Shown here: positions 18,117 through 26,135 of the stretch, one piece after another
Position numbering within the stretch: the stretch's first letter is position 1
Layout: each line of letters begins with the position of its first letter
From: Coprovicinus avistercoris
Lineage (GTDB): Bacteria; Actinomycetota; Coriobacteriia; Coriobacteriales; Atopobiaceae
Direction: 5' to 3'
Length of the DNA: 64,000 nt
NCBI GenBank assembly: GCA_018714895.1
Contig: DVMQ01000018.1
Coordinates: 62,001-126,000 of the forward strand
Program-made: the position numbers and the translations under genes
Notes under the pieces: generated by a model
Told to the model about the DNA's origin: nothing
What the model saw: only the letters and a program-made list of their open reading frames with translations
Database searches by the model: none

Positions 18117-19556
18117 ATGGATATCCTGAGTGGCGTTATCGACTACGTTCTTAACGATCTGGGCTCTACCGTAACTCTTTCTATACTCATGCTTCTGCTC
18201 GGCCTCATTGTTGGCATGAAGCCTGTTAAGGCAATTTCTGCTGCCGTCATGTTTGGCGTGGGTTTTTCGGCCATGTCGCTCGTTATCGAGTACATGACAA
18301 ATGCCATTAGCCCTGCCGCTGAGGCCATGACAGAAAGTGTTGGAAAGTCGTTTGAGATTGTAGATGGCGGCTGGCCCACACTGGCACTTATTACCTGGAC
18401 GTGGCGGTCGGCATTTTTGCTATTCCCACTGCAAATAGCGATAAACGCCATCATGTTTGCGACGGGACGGACAAAGACGCTCAATGTCGATCTTTGGAAT
18501 GTGTGGGGCAAGGCCTTTATGGCACTTGTCGTTGAATACGTCACAGGATCGTTTATTGCAGGCATGATAGTAGCATCCCTGCGTATTGTGCTGGAACTTG
18601 TATTGGGCGATGCGATTCAGCCGCGCATTTTTAAGCACACGGGACTGCCTGGTGTAACCTGCCCCCACTCAGGATTGCTCCATATGGCAACGCTTTATCC
18701 GATTGATTTGTTGTTGCGTAAAATCCCTCTTCTCAACCGAGAAAGCTTTGATGCAGAGTACTTGCGTTCAAAGATTGGCATTTTTGCCGAGAATCACATC
18801 ATGGGTTTTATTTTGGGCATCCTTTTTGGTTTGATGGCGCGCTATAGCTTTGCTCAAGCGTTGGTATTGGGCTTTTCTGCGGCATGCGCTATGACCATGC
18901 TGCCCATTGCCACTGGGCTCTTTGGCAATGCGCTTACGCCCATCTCGGATGCCTGTCGCTCATTTATGGAGCGCCATGCCAAGGGACGTGAGGTTCTTAT
19001 TGGTCTCGATATTCCTATTCTTTTGGGCAATACGGAGATCTGGGCAGCCTCTATGGTGTCGGTACCGTTCACGCTGCTTTGGGCTGTTATCATGCCTTGG
19101 AACAACATGCTGCCCTTTGCAGGAATTGTTAACTATGGTTGTGGCTTGGTTGCTTACTACGTGTGCAATGGCAACCTTCTGCGCATGATTCTTCTTATGG
19201 CAGGAGTTTCGGCTCCTCTGTATTTGTGGTGCGGAAACGCCGTTGCGCCCGTGGTGAGTGATTTGGCGCTCAATGCAGGTATTATTCAGAGCGGTTTTAT
19301 TTCTAACTCCGGTATCGATTGTCCGCTCTTTACCTATGCATTTTCGTTCCTAAGCCAAATAACACAGGGCAATTTCTTGCCACTGATAATGTGTGTCTAC
19401 TTTGCCTTTGGATACTTCCTGCTTATTCGTGATCTTCATCGTGAAGAGGCGGAGAAGCATGGTGATAAGGACGTAAGCGCTGCACAAACAGCAGAAAACA
19501 CCGCCTCACCCGATGCTGCGGCTGTTGTTGAATCAGTGAGTGCAGGAGATAATTAG
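18117..19556 (+). CDS. PTS galactitol-type IIC permease (GatC-like), first copy
   Basis: This 479-residue polytopic membrane protein resembles E. coli GatC along its length. Shared blocks include LGLIVGMKPVKAISAAVMFGVGF, NVDLWNVWGKAF, the GLPGVTCPH loop and EVLIGLDIPILLGNTEIW. GatC is the membrane channel of the galactitol phosphotransferase system and normally needs IIA and IIB partners, but none is encoded nearby. It is probably the third gene of an operon with the LDH-family gene and the Fe-alcohol dehydrogenase. The C-terminal ~35 residues are a hydrophilic tail. A related but distinct copy lies at 21666-23078. Confidence 0.88.
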   Translation: MDILSGVIDYVLNDLGSTVTLSILMLLLGLIVGMKPVKAISAAVMFGVGFSAMSLVIEYMTNAISPAAEAMTESVGKSFEIVDGGWPTLALITWTWRSAFLLFPLQIAINAIMFATGRTKTLNVDLWNVWGKAFMALVVEYVTGSFIAGMIVASLRIVLELVLGDAIQPRIFKHTGLPGVTCPHSGLLHMATLYPIDLLLRKIPLLNRESFDAEYLRSKIGIFAENHIMGFILGILFGLMARYSFAQALVLGFSAACAMTMLPIATGLFGNALTPISDACRSFMERHAKGREVLIGLDIPILLGNTEIWAASMVSVPFTLLWAVIMPWNNMLPFAGIVNYGCGLVAYYVCNGNLLRMILLMAGVSAPLYLWCGNAVAPVVSDLALNAGIIQSGFISNSGIDCPLFTYAFSFLSQITQGNFLPLIMCVYFAFGYFLLIRDLHREEAEKHGDKDVSAAQTAENTASPDAAAVVESVSAGDN

Positions 19557-19740
19557 AGCAATATTTGGCTTAAATAGAACATTTGGCAGAATGCTTTTAT
19601 AGGCAACTCACGCTAGAGTCATAGATAGAGAACGCGGAATAAAACAGGAGAATGTTCAGTTGGTTTTATCGAAAGAATCCTGTGTTTAGACGTGTTCACA
19701 CAGCAGCAAGTTTTGGTTAGCTCGGTAGAGGAATGAGAGG

Positions 19741-20565
19741 ATGAGCATGGAGTTTGTAACCTTCAATAACGGCGTTACGATTCCGCAAGTTGGTCTTGGT
19801 GTATTCCAGACACCTGATGGCGAAGAAACTGCAAATGCTGTTCGCTGGGCACTCGAGGCAGGCTATCGCCATATCGATACCGCTAAGGTATATGGCAATG
19901 AGGCAAGTGTTGCTGAGGGTATTCGCCAGAGTGGTGTGGCTCGCGAAGACATCTTCCTGACTACTAAGCTGTGGAACGATGATATTCGCGCTGGTCGTTT
20001 CCGCGAGGCATTCGAGGAGAGTCTGGCTCGTCTTGATACCGACTATGTAGACCTGTATCTCATTCATTGGCCTGTGGATCGCCGTCTTGAGGCATGGGCA
20101 GAGATGACACGCCTGTATGAAGAGGGTAAGATCCGCGCTATTGGCGTAAGCAACTTCCAGCAGCATCATCTTGAGGAGCTTGCTGAAGTTTCTGATATTG
20201 TGCCTGCCGTAAACCAGATTGAGTCAAATCCCTACTTCAACAATCAGCCGCTGGTTGATTACTGCCTTGAGAAGGGCATTCAGGTTGAGGTCTGGAGCCC
20301 GCTTGGTGGTACTGGCGGAAGCATTCTCGATGACGAGCGCATTGCAGCAATTGCTGAGCGCTATGGCAAGAGCCCTGCACAGGTAGTCATTCGCTGGCAC
20401 TTGCAGCGTGGCACCATTTGCCTGCCTAAGTCTACGCATCAGGAGCGCATTGTTGCCAACCTTGATGTATTTGACTTCGAGCTGTCTGACGAGGATATGG
20501 CTGCTATGTTTGCACTGGAGCGTGGTACCCGCACTGGTGCAGACCCAGATAACTTTGATTTCTAA
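19741..20565 (+). CDS. Aldo/keto reductase (2,5-diketogluconate reductase-like)
   Basis: This 274-residue AKR has the DTAKVYGNE motif with catalytic Asp and Tyr, the Lys in TTKLWND, and the His in LIHWP, which together form the D-Y-K-H tetrad. The later block LPKSTHQERI binds NADPH. The family reduces aldehydes and ketones, and the closest well-known relatives are 2,5-diketo-D-gluconate and methylglyoxal reductases. Two ATGs (19741 and 19747) are possible; AGAGG fits the second at 6 bases. It stands alone with a strong terminator downstream. Its place in the sugar region suggests reduction of a sugar-derived aldehyde. Confidence 0.88.
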   Translation: MSMEFVTFNNGVTIPQVGLGVFQTPDGEETANAVRWALEAGYRHIDTAKVYGNEASVAEGIRQSGVAREDIFLTTKLWNDDIRAGRFREAFEESLARLDTDYVDLYLIHWPVDRRLEAWAEMTRLYEEGKIRAIGVSNFQQHHLEELAEVSDIVPAVNQIESNPYFNNQPLVDYCLEKGIQVEVWSPLGGTGGSILDDERIAAIAERYGKSPAQVVIRWHLQRGTICLPKSTHQERIVANLDVFDFELSDEDMAAMFALERGTRTGADPDNFDF

Positions 20566-20624
20566 TTAACAGAACTTCAAAGCAGAACGGTTTATCACAA
20601 CTGTTATCTATCGCTTTGTTTGTT

Positions 20625-20653
20625 AGGCCCGGACTTCTTGTCTGGGCCTTTTT
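20625..20653 (+). terminator. Rho-independent terminator after the aldo/keto reductase gene
   Basis: AGGCCCGGAC pairs with GTCTGGGCCT (one G-U) around a five-base loop and is followed by TTTT. Confidence 0.9.
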
Positions 20654-20753
20654 CTATTTGCGTGGTAAAGAAGGTGTCCCTCCTTTCTTCTTCTCCTATA
20701 TCTTCTCCTATATCTCCATTCACCTACGAAAATCATCCGTTTGTCTCTAAAAA

Positions 20754-20804
20754 TAGATAAAAGTAGATACTAAGCTAGATAAAACTCGAGATTAAATTAG
20801 GATG
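20754..20804 (+). promoter_or_regulatory. Candidate operator/promoter element of the rhaD-IIC operon (phased TAGATAA repeats)
   Basis: Three TAGATAA/TAGATAC heptamers start at 20754, 20764 and 20776, spaced about one helical turn apart. The last one merges into a ~30-base segment that recurs, with about 25 of 29 positions conserved and one gap, upstream of the epimerase operon at 25206-25235. It lies 42-90 bases before the aldolase ATG. DeoR-family repressors often bind such repeats near promoters, and a DeoR gene lies between the two operons. The repeats are seen; their function is inferred. Confidence 0.5.
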
Positions 20805-20845
20805 ATACCTAGTTAAAAAGAGATATATGAAGAAAGGAAAACGAG

Positions 20846-21643
20846 ATGGACGAGATTGAACAGAGTCCACTGTTCGAGGAGGCGATAACCTCCTGCCATT
20901 ATTTTTGGCAGGCGGGATGGGGTGAATTTCACGCCGGCAATCTCACCTACCTTCTTGATGATGATGAAGTTGCCGAGCTCTCAAAGTATTTTTCTCATAA
21001 CCCAGTAAAAGTACCTGTTGAGTTTGATACCTGTGGTCTTGAGGGCAGATATTTTCTTGCCACGCGTACCGGGGGGTCATTCCGTACGTTGCCACAGCGT
21101 GTTGCGCGTGATATGGGCATTATTCGTTTGGGTGCAGGTTATTACGAGATTCTTTGGGGTTATGACAATGGAGAGGGTAGGCCAACGAGCGAGTTGCCGT
21201 CACATCTTCTTTGCCACGTCGCACGACTAGCATCTAATCCCGAGAACCGCATTGTGATGCATGTTCATCCGACATACATCAATGCGATGACCACGCTTGC
21301 ACCACTTGATAGCCATGAATTTACTCGAGCGCTGTGGTCGCTCAATTCAGAAGGCATTGTTGTTTTCCCTGAAGGTGTAGCAGTTCTTCCTTGGATGGTT
21401 TGTGGCGATGGGCCAATTGGTCCTGCTACTGCAGAAAAAATGTCTGATAAGCGCGTTGTTATCTGGCCATATCACGGCATTTTTGCCGCGGGAAAAGGCT
21501 TTGATGAGGTCATTGGCCTTATCGAAACAATTGAGAAGTGTGCGCAGGTCTATGTGAGTGTTAATGGCGCCCCAAAACATTGCATTACCAATGAAGAACT
21601 GCGCAGTTTGGCTGATCACTTTGGTCTTGTAGCGGATATCTAG
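20846..21643 (+). CDS. rhaD: Rhamnulose-1-phosphate aldolase-type class II aldolase (RhaD)
   Basis: The product is 265 residues, close to the 274 of E. coli RhaD. It has the paired zinc-binding histidines in IVMHVHPTYINAM and a third His in VVIWPYHGIFAAGKGFDE. The GNLTYLL start and TRTGGSFR phosphate-binding segment are also RhaD-like. RhaD cleaves L-rhamnulose-1-phosphate to DHAP and L-lactaldehyde and accepts related 1-phosphates. No rhamnose isomerase or rhamnulokinase is adjacent, but an FGGY kinase is encoded 4.5 kb away under a similar upstream element. The ATG follows GAAAGGAAA. It is the first gene of an operon with IIC and a small membrane protein. Confidence 0.85.
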   Translation: MDEIEQSPLFEEAITSCHYFWQAGWGEFHAGNLTYLLDDDEVAELSKYFSHNPVKVPVEFDTCGLEGRYFLATRTGGSFRTLPQRVARDMGIIRLGAGYYEILWGYDNGEGRPTSELPSHLLCHVARLASNPENRIVMHVHPTYINAMTTLAPLDSHEFTRALWSLNSEGIVVFPEGVAVLPWMVCGDGPIGPATAEKMSDKRVVIWPYHGIFAAGKGFDEVIGLIETIEKCAQVYVSVNGAPKHCITNEELRSLADHFGLVADI

Positions 21644-21665
21644 AACAAAGGAAGGGAGTCGGTAG

Positions 21666-23078
21666 ATGGACGTTCTTGCTACAGTATTTCAGAGCGTGCT
21701 TGACCTTGGTGCGGCGGTGTTTTTGCCCATCGTTATGTTCATTATTGGCATAATTGTGGGAATGAAGCCCGGAGAGGCTATCTCAGCTGGCCTGATTCTG
21801 GGTGTTGCTCTTGTAGGTGTTAACGAAGTACAAACCTTCATGAGCAATACGGTTGGTGTTGCCGCCCAAGCATTTGTCGAGAACACAGGCATTCAACTTA
21901 CGGCACTTGATATGGGCTGGGCTCCAGCGGTTACACCTTGTTGGGCATGGCCTTATGCATTCCTCATGTTCCCAATTCAAATTGGAATCAACATGATAAT
22001 GCTCTTCATTAAGCAGACCGATACCCTCAACGTTGACATGTGGAACGTTGTAAACAAGATTTTCACTGCTTTTATCGTTACATACGTTACTAATAACGTA
22101 CTTCTTGGCTTTGTCTTTGCTTCCATTGAGGTAGTTCTTGAGCTTAAGAACTCTGACCATATGAAGAATCAGGTTACTGAGCTTACGGGAATTCCTGGTG
22201 TAGGCCTGCCTCACCCAATTTTCTTGGAGAATGTCTTTTTCTATCCGATCGCCCGTCTTCTCGATAAGGTAATGCCTGAGTCGAGCAAGATCGATGCAGC
22301 AGCCTTAAGGCGTAAGATCGGCATCTTTGGCGAGAACCATATCCTGGGCTTTATTATCGGTACTGCAATTGGTTTGCTTGGAAATCAGGGTGTTGCAGCT
22401 CTTATGACCGGTGTGCAGGCGGGTTGCGCACTCACATTGTTCCCCATGGTATCCAAGCTCTTTATGCAGGCACTTTCTCCCATTTCTGAAGTAGCTAATG
22501 GATTTGTTAAAAAGCATTTCCCTGGCCGCGAAATGGTCATTGGTCTGGACTGGCCCATCCTTGCTGGTGCTCCAGAAATTTGGGTAACCATTATCCTTAC
22601 GATTCCTGTTGCTCTTGCTGTTTCCGTTATCCTGCCGGGTAACACGGTTCTGCCATTTGGCAACTTGATGACAGTTGCAGTCGCTGCTCCTGCATATGTT
22701 GCTTGCAAGGGTGACCTTCGCAAGATGCTTATTATCAGCTTCCTCTGGGTTCCAGTGTTCTGCTATGCAGCTACAGTGTTCTCTCCGATGGTTACTGCTC
22801 TCCAAGCAGAGACGGGCGCAGCACTTCCGGCTGGCCAAATGATCGGCTGGTGGGGCATGGACGACTCCGGTTTGCGCCTGGCACTCATTGAGGCTGTACA
22901 GCTCAATCCTATCGGTATTGCAGTGCTCGTTCTGTTTGCAGTGCTGGCATTCTTCTACTTCCGCTGGATGAATCAAGAAGAGCATGCTGCGGCAGTTCGT
23001 ATGGGTTGGATTTCTGACGAGCCTGAAACGAAAGAAACGGCCGATACAGCAACCGCTTCTGTTGTTGAGGAAAAGTAA
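21666..23078 (+). CDS. PTS galactitol-type IIC permease (GatC-like), second copy
   Basis: This 470-residue polytopic protein has the same family blocks as the first copy: FIIGIIVGMKPGEAISAGLILGV, NVDMWNVVNKIF, GIPGVGLPHP and EMVIGLDWPILAGAPEIW. It starts 22 bases behind the aldolase gene. It has no IIA or IIB partner in the window. The enzymes encoded around it (3-epimerase and FGGY kinase) act on unphosphorylated ketoses. Either it imports free sugar without phosphorylation, or it borrows IIA/IIB from elsewhere for a separate sugar. The hydrophilic C-terminal tail is acidic. Confidence 0.88.
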   Translation: MDVLATVFQSVLDLGAAVFLPIVMFIIGIIVGMKPGEAISAGLILGVALVGVNEVQTFMSNTVGVAAQAFVENTGIQLTALDMGWAPAVTPCWAWPYAFLMFPIQIGINMIMLFIKQTDTLNVDMWNVVNKIFTAFIVTYVTNNVLLGFVFASIEVVLELKNSDHMKNQVTELTGIPGVGLPHPIFLENVFFYPIARLLDKVMPESSKIDAAALRRKIGIFGENHILGFIIGTAIGLLGNQGVAALMTGVQAGCALTLFPMVSKLFMQALSPISEVANGFVKKHFPGREMVIGLDWPILAGAPEIWVTIILTIPVALAVSVILPGNTVLPFGNLMTVAVAAPAYVACKGDLRKMLIISFLWVPVFCYAATVFSPMVTALQAETGAALPAGQMIGWWGMDDSGLRLALIEAVQLNPIGIAVLVLFAVLAFFYFRWMNQEEHAAAVRMGWISDEPETKETADTATASVVEEK

Positions 23079-23108
23079 AAGTTTGTTATGAAAGGAGAAA
23101 AGCTAGAC

Positions 23109-23378
23109 ATGCGTGCTTCAAATCATAAAATACGGCGAATGGCCTGGTACATAGGTGTTCTGTTTGCTGCAGTACTCACAGTTCTAGCTTTTCTTACCAG
23201 AAACCTTATGCTTACCATTGCGTTGGTGGTTCTTGTGTGGGCGCTGAAACGCAATACTGATCTTGTCTCAATAGCCGATGTCTATCGTGGCAAAGGTGTT
23301 ACAGATGAGATGTTTGATAATGGAAGCGCTCAGAAAATGACACAAGCTGAGGCCGCTAACGACGTTCACCATTCGTAA
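23109..23378 (+). CDS. Small membrane protein of unknown function in the aldolase-IIC operon
   Basis: The product is 89 residues. I do not recognise a family. The first ~15 residues are basic (MRASNHKIRRMAWY). Two hydrophobic segments follow at about 15-32 and 35-50, and the last ~40 residues are hydrophilic, giving a likely hairpin-type inner-membrane protein. The ATG at 23109 lies 8 bases after AAAGGAG; an upstream ATG at 23088 overlaps that Shine-Dalgarno and is unlikely. It follows IIC by 30 bases and is followed by a strong hairpin, so it closes the operon. It may be an accessory subunit of the permease. Confidence 0.65.
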   Translation: MRASNHKIRRMAWYIGVLFAAVLTVLAFLTRNLMLTIALVVLVWALKRNTDLVSIADVYRGKGVTDEMFDNGSAQKMTQAEAANDVHHS

Positions 23379-23387
23379 GCAATTTAG

Positions 23388-23420
23388 AAATCACCCCTAA
23401 CGAATTGTTAGGGGTGATTT
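23388..23420 (+). terminator. Strong hairpin between the small membrane protein and SDR genes
   Basis: A perfect 14-bp stem, AAATCACCCCTAAC with GTTAGGGGTGATTT, encloses a five-base loop. Only three T end the stem, so termination may be partial and allow some read-through into the SDR gene 25 bases later. Confidence 0.75.
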
Positions 23421-23445
23421 ATGCGTAAAGGAATGAGGAGGGCTT

Positions 23446-24177
23446 ATGGGCTGTAATTCCATTGCAGGATATCGTGCTGTGGTAACAGGAGCAGGCTCGG
23501 GAATCGGCAGGTCGTTGGCACTGAGACTTGTAGATTTGGGTTGCAATGTTGTTATTACCGGAAGAACTAAAGAGAGGCTTGATGCAGTGTGTAATGAAGC
23601 ATCAGGCGCTGGAAGCATACAGTCATTTCCTATGGATGTTGGGGAACCCACTGATGTTGCTCGCCTGGCAACACATCTTCAGGAAATGGGTGGGGTAGAC
23701 ATCATCATTAATAATGCTGGCGCGCTGGTAAACACTTCGATAGATGAAACGAGCATAGATGAGTTTGATGCGGTAATGCGCACAAATGTACGAGGCCCCT
23801 TCCTCATGTGCAAAACATTCCTTCCGCAGCTTCGTTCAAGTGAGCACGGAACGATTATCAATATTGGTTCTGCAGCCTCTCATAATGCTTATCCAAATCA
23901 AACAGCCTACGGGGCGTCTAAACATGCACTTCTTGGCATGTCTAAGTCTCTTGCTCGTGAACTTGCAAAAGATGATGTGCGGGTGCACGTCCTATGCCCA
24001 GGTGGAATTGCAACAGGCATGCTTTCTGGTGTGCGAGATGATTTGCGTGAGCAAAAACTTATGACACCAGAAGACATTGCCGATATTGTTGAATTCCTTC
24101 TTACGCACCGCGGGAATGCAGTTATTGATGAGATAGACGTTCGTAGGTGCGGAAAAGAGCCCTGGCCTTGGTGCTAA
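23446..24177 (+). CDS. SDR-family NAD(P)-dependent oxidoreductase
   Basis: This 243-residue classical short-chain dehydrogenase has the TGAGSGIG cofactor loop, NNAG in the beta4 strand, the catalytic Ser in INIGSAAS, and Y-x3-K in TAYGASKHAL. A T-G-R segment after beta2 is compatible with NADP. The substrate is unknown; its position beside the aldolase and permease genes suggests oxidation or reduction of a sugar or sugar-derived carbonyl. The C-terminus ends in an unusual RRCGKEPWPWC. The ATG at 23446 lies 7 bases after GAGGAGG. It converges on the DeoR gene with 9 bases between. Confidence 0.85.
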   Translation: MGCNSIAGYRAVVTGAGSGIGRSLALRLVDLGCNVVITGRTKERLDAVCNEASGAGSIQSFPMDVGEPTDVARLATHLQEMGGVDIIINNAGALVNTSIDETSIDEFDAVMRTNVRGPFLMCKTFLPQLRSSEHGTIINIGSAASHNAYPNQTAYGASKHALLGMSKSLARELAKDDVRVHVLCPGGIATGMLSGVRDDLREQKLMTPEDIADIVEFLLTHRGNAVIDEIDVRRCGKEPWPWC

Positions 24178-24186
24178 AAACACTTA

Positions 24187-24981
24187 TTAGGAAATAAGCT
24201 CTATTTCTGGATTTGCCTTTTTTATACGATCGGCCATTTCAGCAGGGAATGGCCGTTCAGTAACAATGCCGTCTACATCATCAACACCTAAGAAAGAAGA
24301 AAGCGCAACAACAGCTGTTTTGCTTAGATCCATCAAAACATAGCTTGTTGAAGCACGTCGTGCGTAAGTAGCCTTTATTTCCGCCTGATCAAAGGTTTCT
24401 GTAGTAAAGCCGCCTTCCGGTGAGAAGCCCGTTGTGGAAATAAAGGCTTTATCTGCATTAAGCTCTGAAAGAGCACGCAGGACAGTGATTCCATTGCTAT
24501 ATCGATGACCAGGCCTAATATAGCCGCCTAAGAAGAAAGTTTGAGAGTTTGGAAGAGTTCGTTCTGCCAAGGATGCAATTTCAAGGTCGCTGGTAATAAT
24601 CGTTAGACCCTGAAGCTCTGTAAGATTGCGTACGAGCTCTATTGTGGTCGTTCCCGTGTCCACAATAATGCAGTCGCCATCGTTTACGAGTTCTGATGCA
24701 AGTTCACCTATGCGTTGCTTGGATTCGCTGTGCTGCGCCAGACGCTGTTCGTAGCGTATGGCATCTGTTGGCTTAGAAAGAGGAATAGCTCCACCATGGC
24801 AACGGCGTAGCTTACCCTCGGCTTCCAGTTCATCTAGGTCTGCTCGAATGGTAAAAGCAGACACATCAAACTCCTGCGTTAAATTGCTTACGAGAACTTT
24901 TGGTTCGACGTTCAGTTTTTCCAAAATTTTTGAACGACGTTCTTCAGGAAACAATTTCTTTGAGGCCTGCTTGTCCTGCAT
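24187..24981 (-). CDS. DeoR-family transcriptional regulator of sugar metabolism
   Basis: This ~264-residue protein has an N-terminal helix-turn-helix (RRSKILEKLNVE...VSAFTIRADLDELEAEGKLRRCHGGAI) and a C-terminal DeoR sensor domain. The latter has the IIVDTGTTTIELVRNL and DKAFISTTGFSPEGGFTT motifs that bind a phosphorylated sugar. I chose the ATG at 24979-24981, behind AAAGGTG, over a longer reading to 25029. It is transcribed divergently from the epimerase-kinase-aldolase operon, so it is the obvious local regulator. Related TAGATAA repeats upstream of both catabolic operons are candidate sites. The ligand is probably the kinase product. Confidence 0.9.
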   Translation of the reverse strand: MQDKQASKKLFPEERRSKILEKLNVEPKVLVSNLTQEFDVSAFTIRADLDELEAEGKLRRCHGGAIPLSKPTDAIRYEQRLAQHSESKQRIGELASELVNDGDCIIVDTGTTTIELVRNLTELQGLTIITSDLEIASLAERTLPNSQTFFLGGYIRPGHRYSNGITVLRALSELNADKAFISTTGFSPEGGFTTETFDQAEIKATYARRASTSYVLMDLSKTAVVALSSFLGVDDVDGIVTERPFPAEMADRIKKANPEIELIS

Positions 24982-25163
24982 ACCTACACCTTTCATCAGC
25001 GCCCCATAGCGTAAAAACAATTCTGGCATATCTGCCCTTGAAGCGTCTTGAGCTATTCAATCCTATCTTGCTACATATCGAAATATGGCAAGAAGTTGTC
25101 CATTCAGACGGTACATCATTCCATTCATCGATAAAGAATATATCTCTCTTTTCCAATTTTAAA

Positions 25164-25235
25164 CAGATAATAAGCTATAAAAAGTAGATAAAAAGCGGTA
25201 AATAAAGATAAAACTGAGACTGAAAATAGGTTAAT
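25164..25235 (+). promoter_or_regulatory. Candidate operator/promoter element of the epimerase-kinase-aldolase operon
   Basis: Heptamers CAGATAA, TAGATAA and AAGATAA start at 25164, 25185 and 25205, spaced 20-21 bases (two helical turns). The segment from 25206 repeats the element found before the rhaD-type gene. The region also lies in the divergent promoter of the DeoR gene, so binding here could autoregulate. The sequence similarity is seen; the role is inferred. Confidence 0.5.
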
Positions 25236-25247
25236 GAGGAGGAAAAA

Positions 25248-26135
25248 ATGAAGTATGGGATGTGTTACTGCTATTGGAGTAAAGATTGGGAAGGCACGAA
25301 CTATCCCCAAACGATTGAGCGTGCTCGCAAATGCGGATTTGACGTATTAGAAATTTTTTACGGTCGTCTTTTGGATATGGCTCAAACAGAAGTGGATGAC
25401 ATTAAGGCCGCATGTAAAGCAAATGATGTTGAGCTATACATATGCGGTGGTTTCGGTGCTGAAGAAGATTTATCACAGCTTGATGAGCCGGGTAGAAAAC
25501 ATGCTGTAGAAAAAGCAAAAGAGCTTTTAGCTGCGATTGCTCGTGTTGACGCTCATAACTTTTCGGGCATTAACTACGGCTGTTGGTGCGATTTTTCTCA
25601 TCCGGAGAATAAGCAAAAGAATCTTGAGGCTGCAGCAAGATCATTGTGCGAAATAGGGGCAGCTGCTGGCGACTTAGGTATTAGCTGGAACATGGAAGTA
25701 GTAAATCGCTTTGAAAGCTATTTGCTAAATACAGCTGCAGAAGCTCGGCCACTTACTGATGAAGTGGATAGTCCAAACATCAATATCTTGCTTGATATTT
25801 TCCACGGCATGATTGAAGAAGATGACCTGGCAAACGCAATTCGTATTGCTGGAGATAAGTTAGGCCATTATCACGTGGGCACAAATAATCGCAGACTGCC
25901 TGGTCCCTGCTTCTTGCCATGGAAAGACGTCGCTCGTGCACTGGTGGACGTAGGTTATGACAAAACAATTTCTTTTGAGCCTCTTGTCCGCAGCGGTGGA
26001 ACAGTAGCTTTGCAGGGCGGCCATGTCTGGCGTGAGATGCTTCCAAATGATGCAACAGACGATGATTTAGACCGTATGGCTACTGAAGCTCTCGGTTTCA
26101 TGAAGAGTCTTATTGAGGAGGCGAGGGAGCAGTGA
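25248..26135 (+). CDS. D-tagatose / D-psicose 3-epimerase family protein
   Basis: This 295-residue TIM-barrel sugar epimerase has metal ligands E150 (NMEVVNRFE), D183 (LLDIFHG), H209 (HVGTNNR) and E244 (SFEPLV), the same residues and spacing as known D-psicose 3-epimerases. The N-terminus MKYGMCYCYWSKDWEG is also typical. These enzymes interconvert free ketoses at C3 (D-fructose/D-psicose, D-tagatose/D-sorbose, L-ribulose/L-xylulose). The ATG follows GAGGAGG. It overlaps the kinase start by 4 bases, so epimerised ketose is probably the kinase substrate. Exact specificity cannot be read from sequence. Confidence 0.88.
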   Translation: MKYGMCYCYWSKDWEGTNYPQTIERARKCGFDVLEIFYGRLLDMAQTEVDDIKAACKANDVELYICGGFGAEEDLSQLDEPGRKHAVEKAKELLAAIARVDAHNFSGINYGCWCDFSHPENKQKNLEAAARSLCEIGAAAGDLGISWNMEVVNRFESYLLNTAAEARPLTDEVDSPNINILLDIFHGMIEEDDLANAIRIAGDKLGHYHVGTNNRRLPGPCFLPWKDVARALVDVGYDKTISFEPLVRSGGTVALQGGHVWREMLPNDATDDDLDRMATEALGFMKSLIEEAREQ

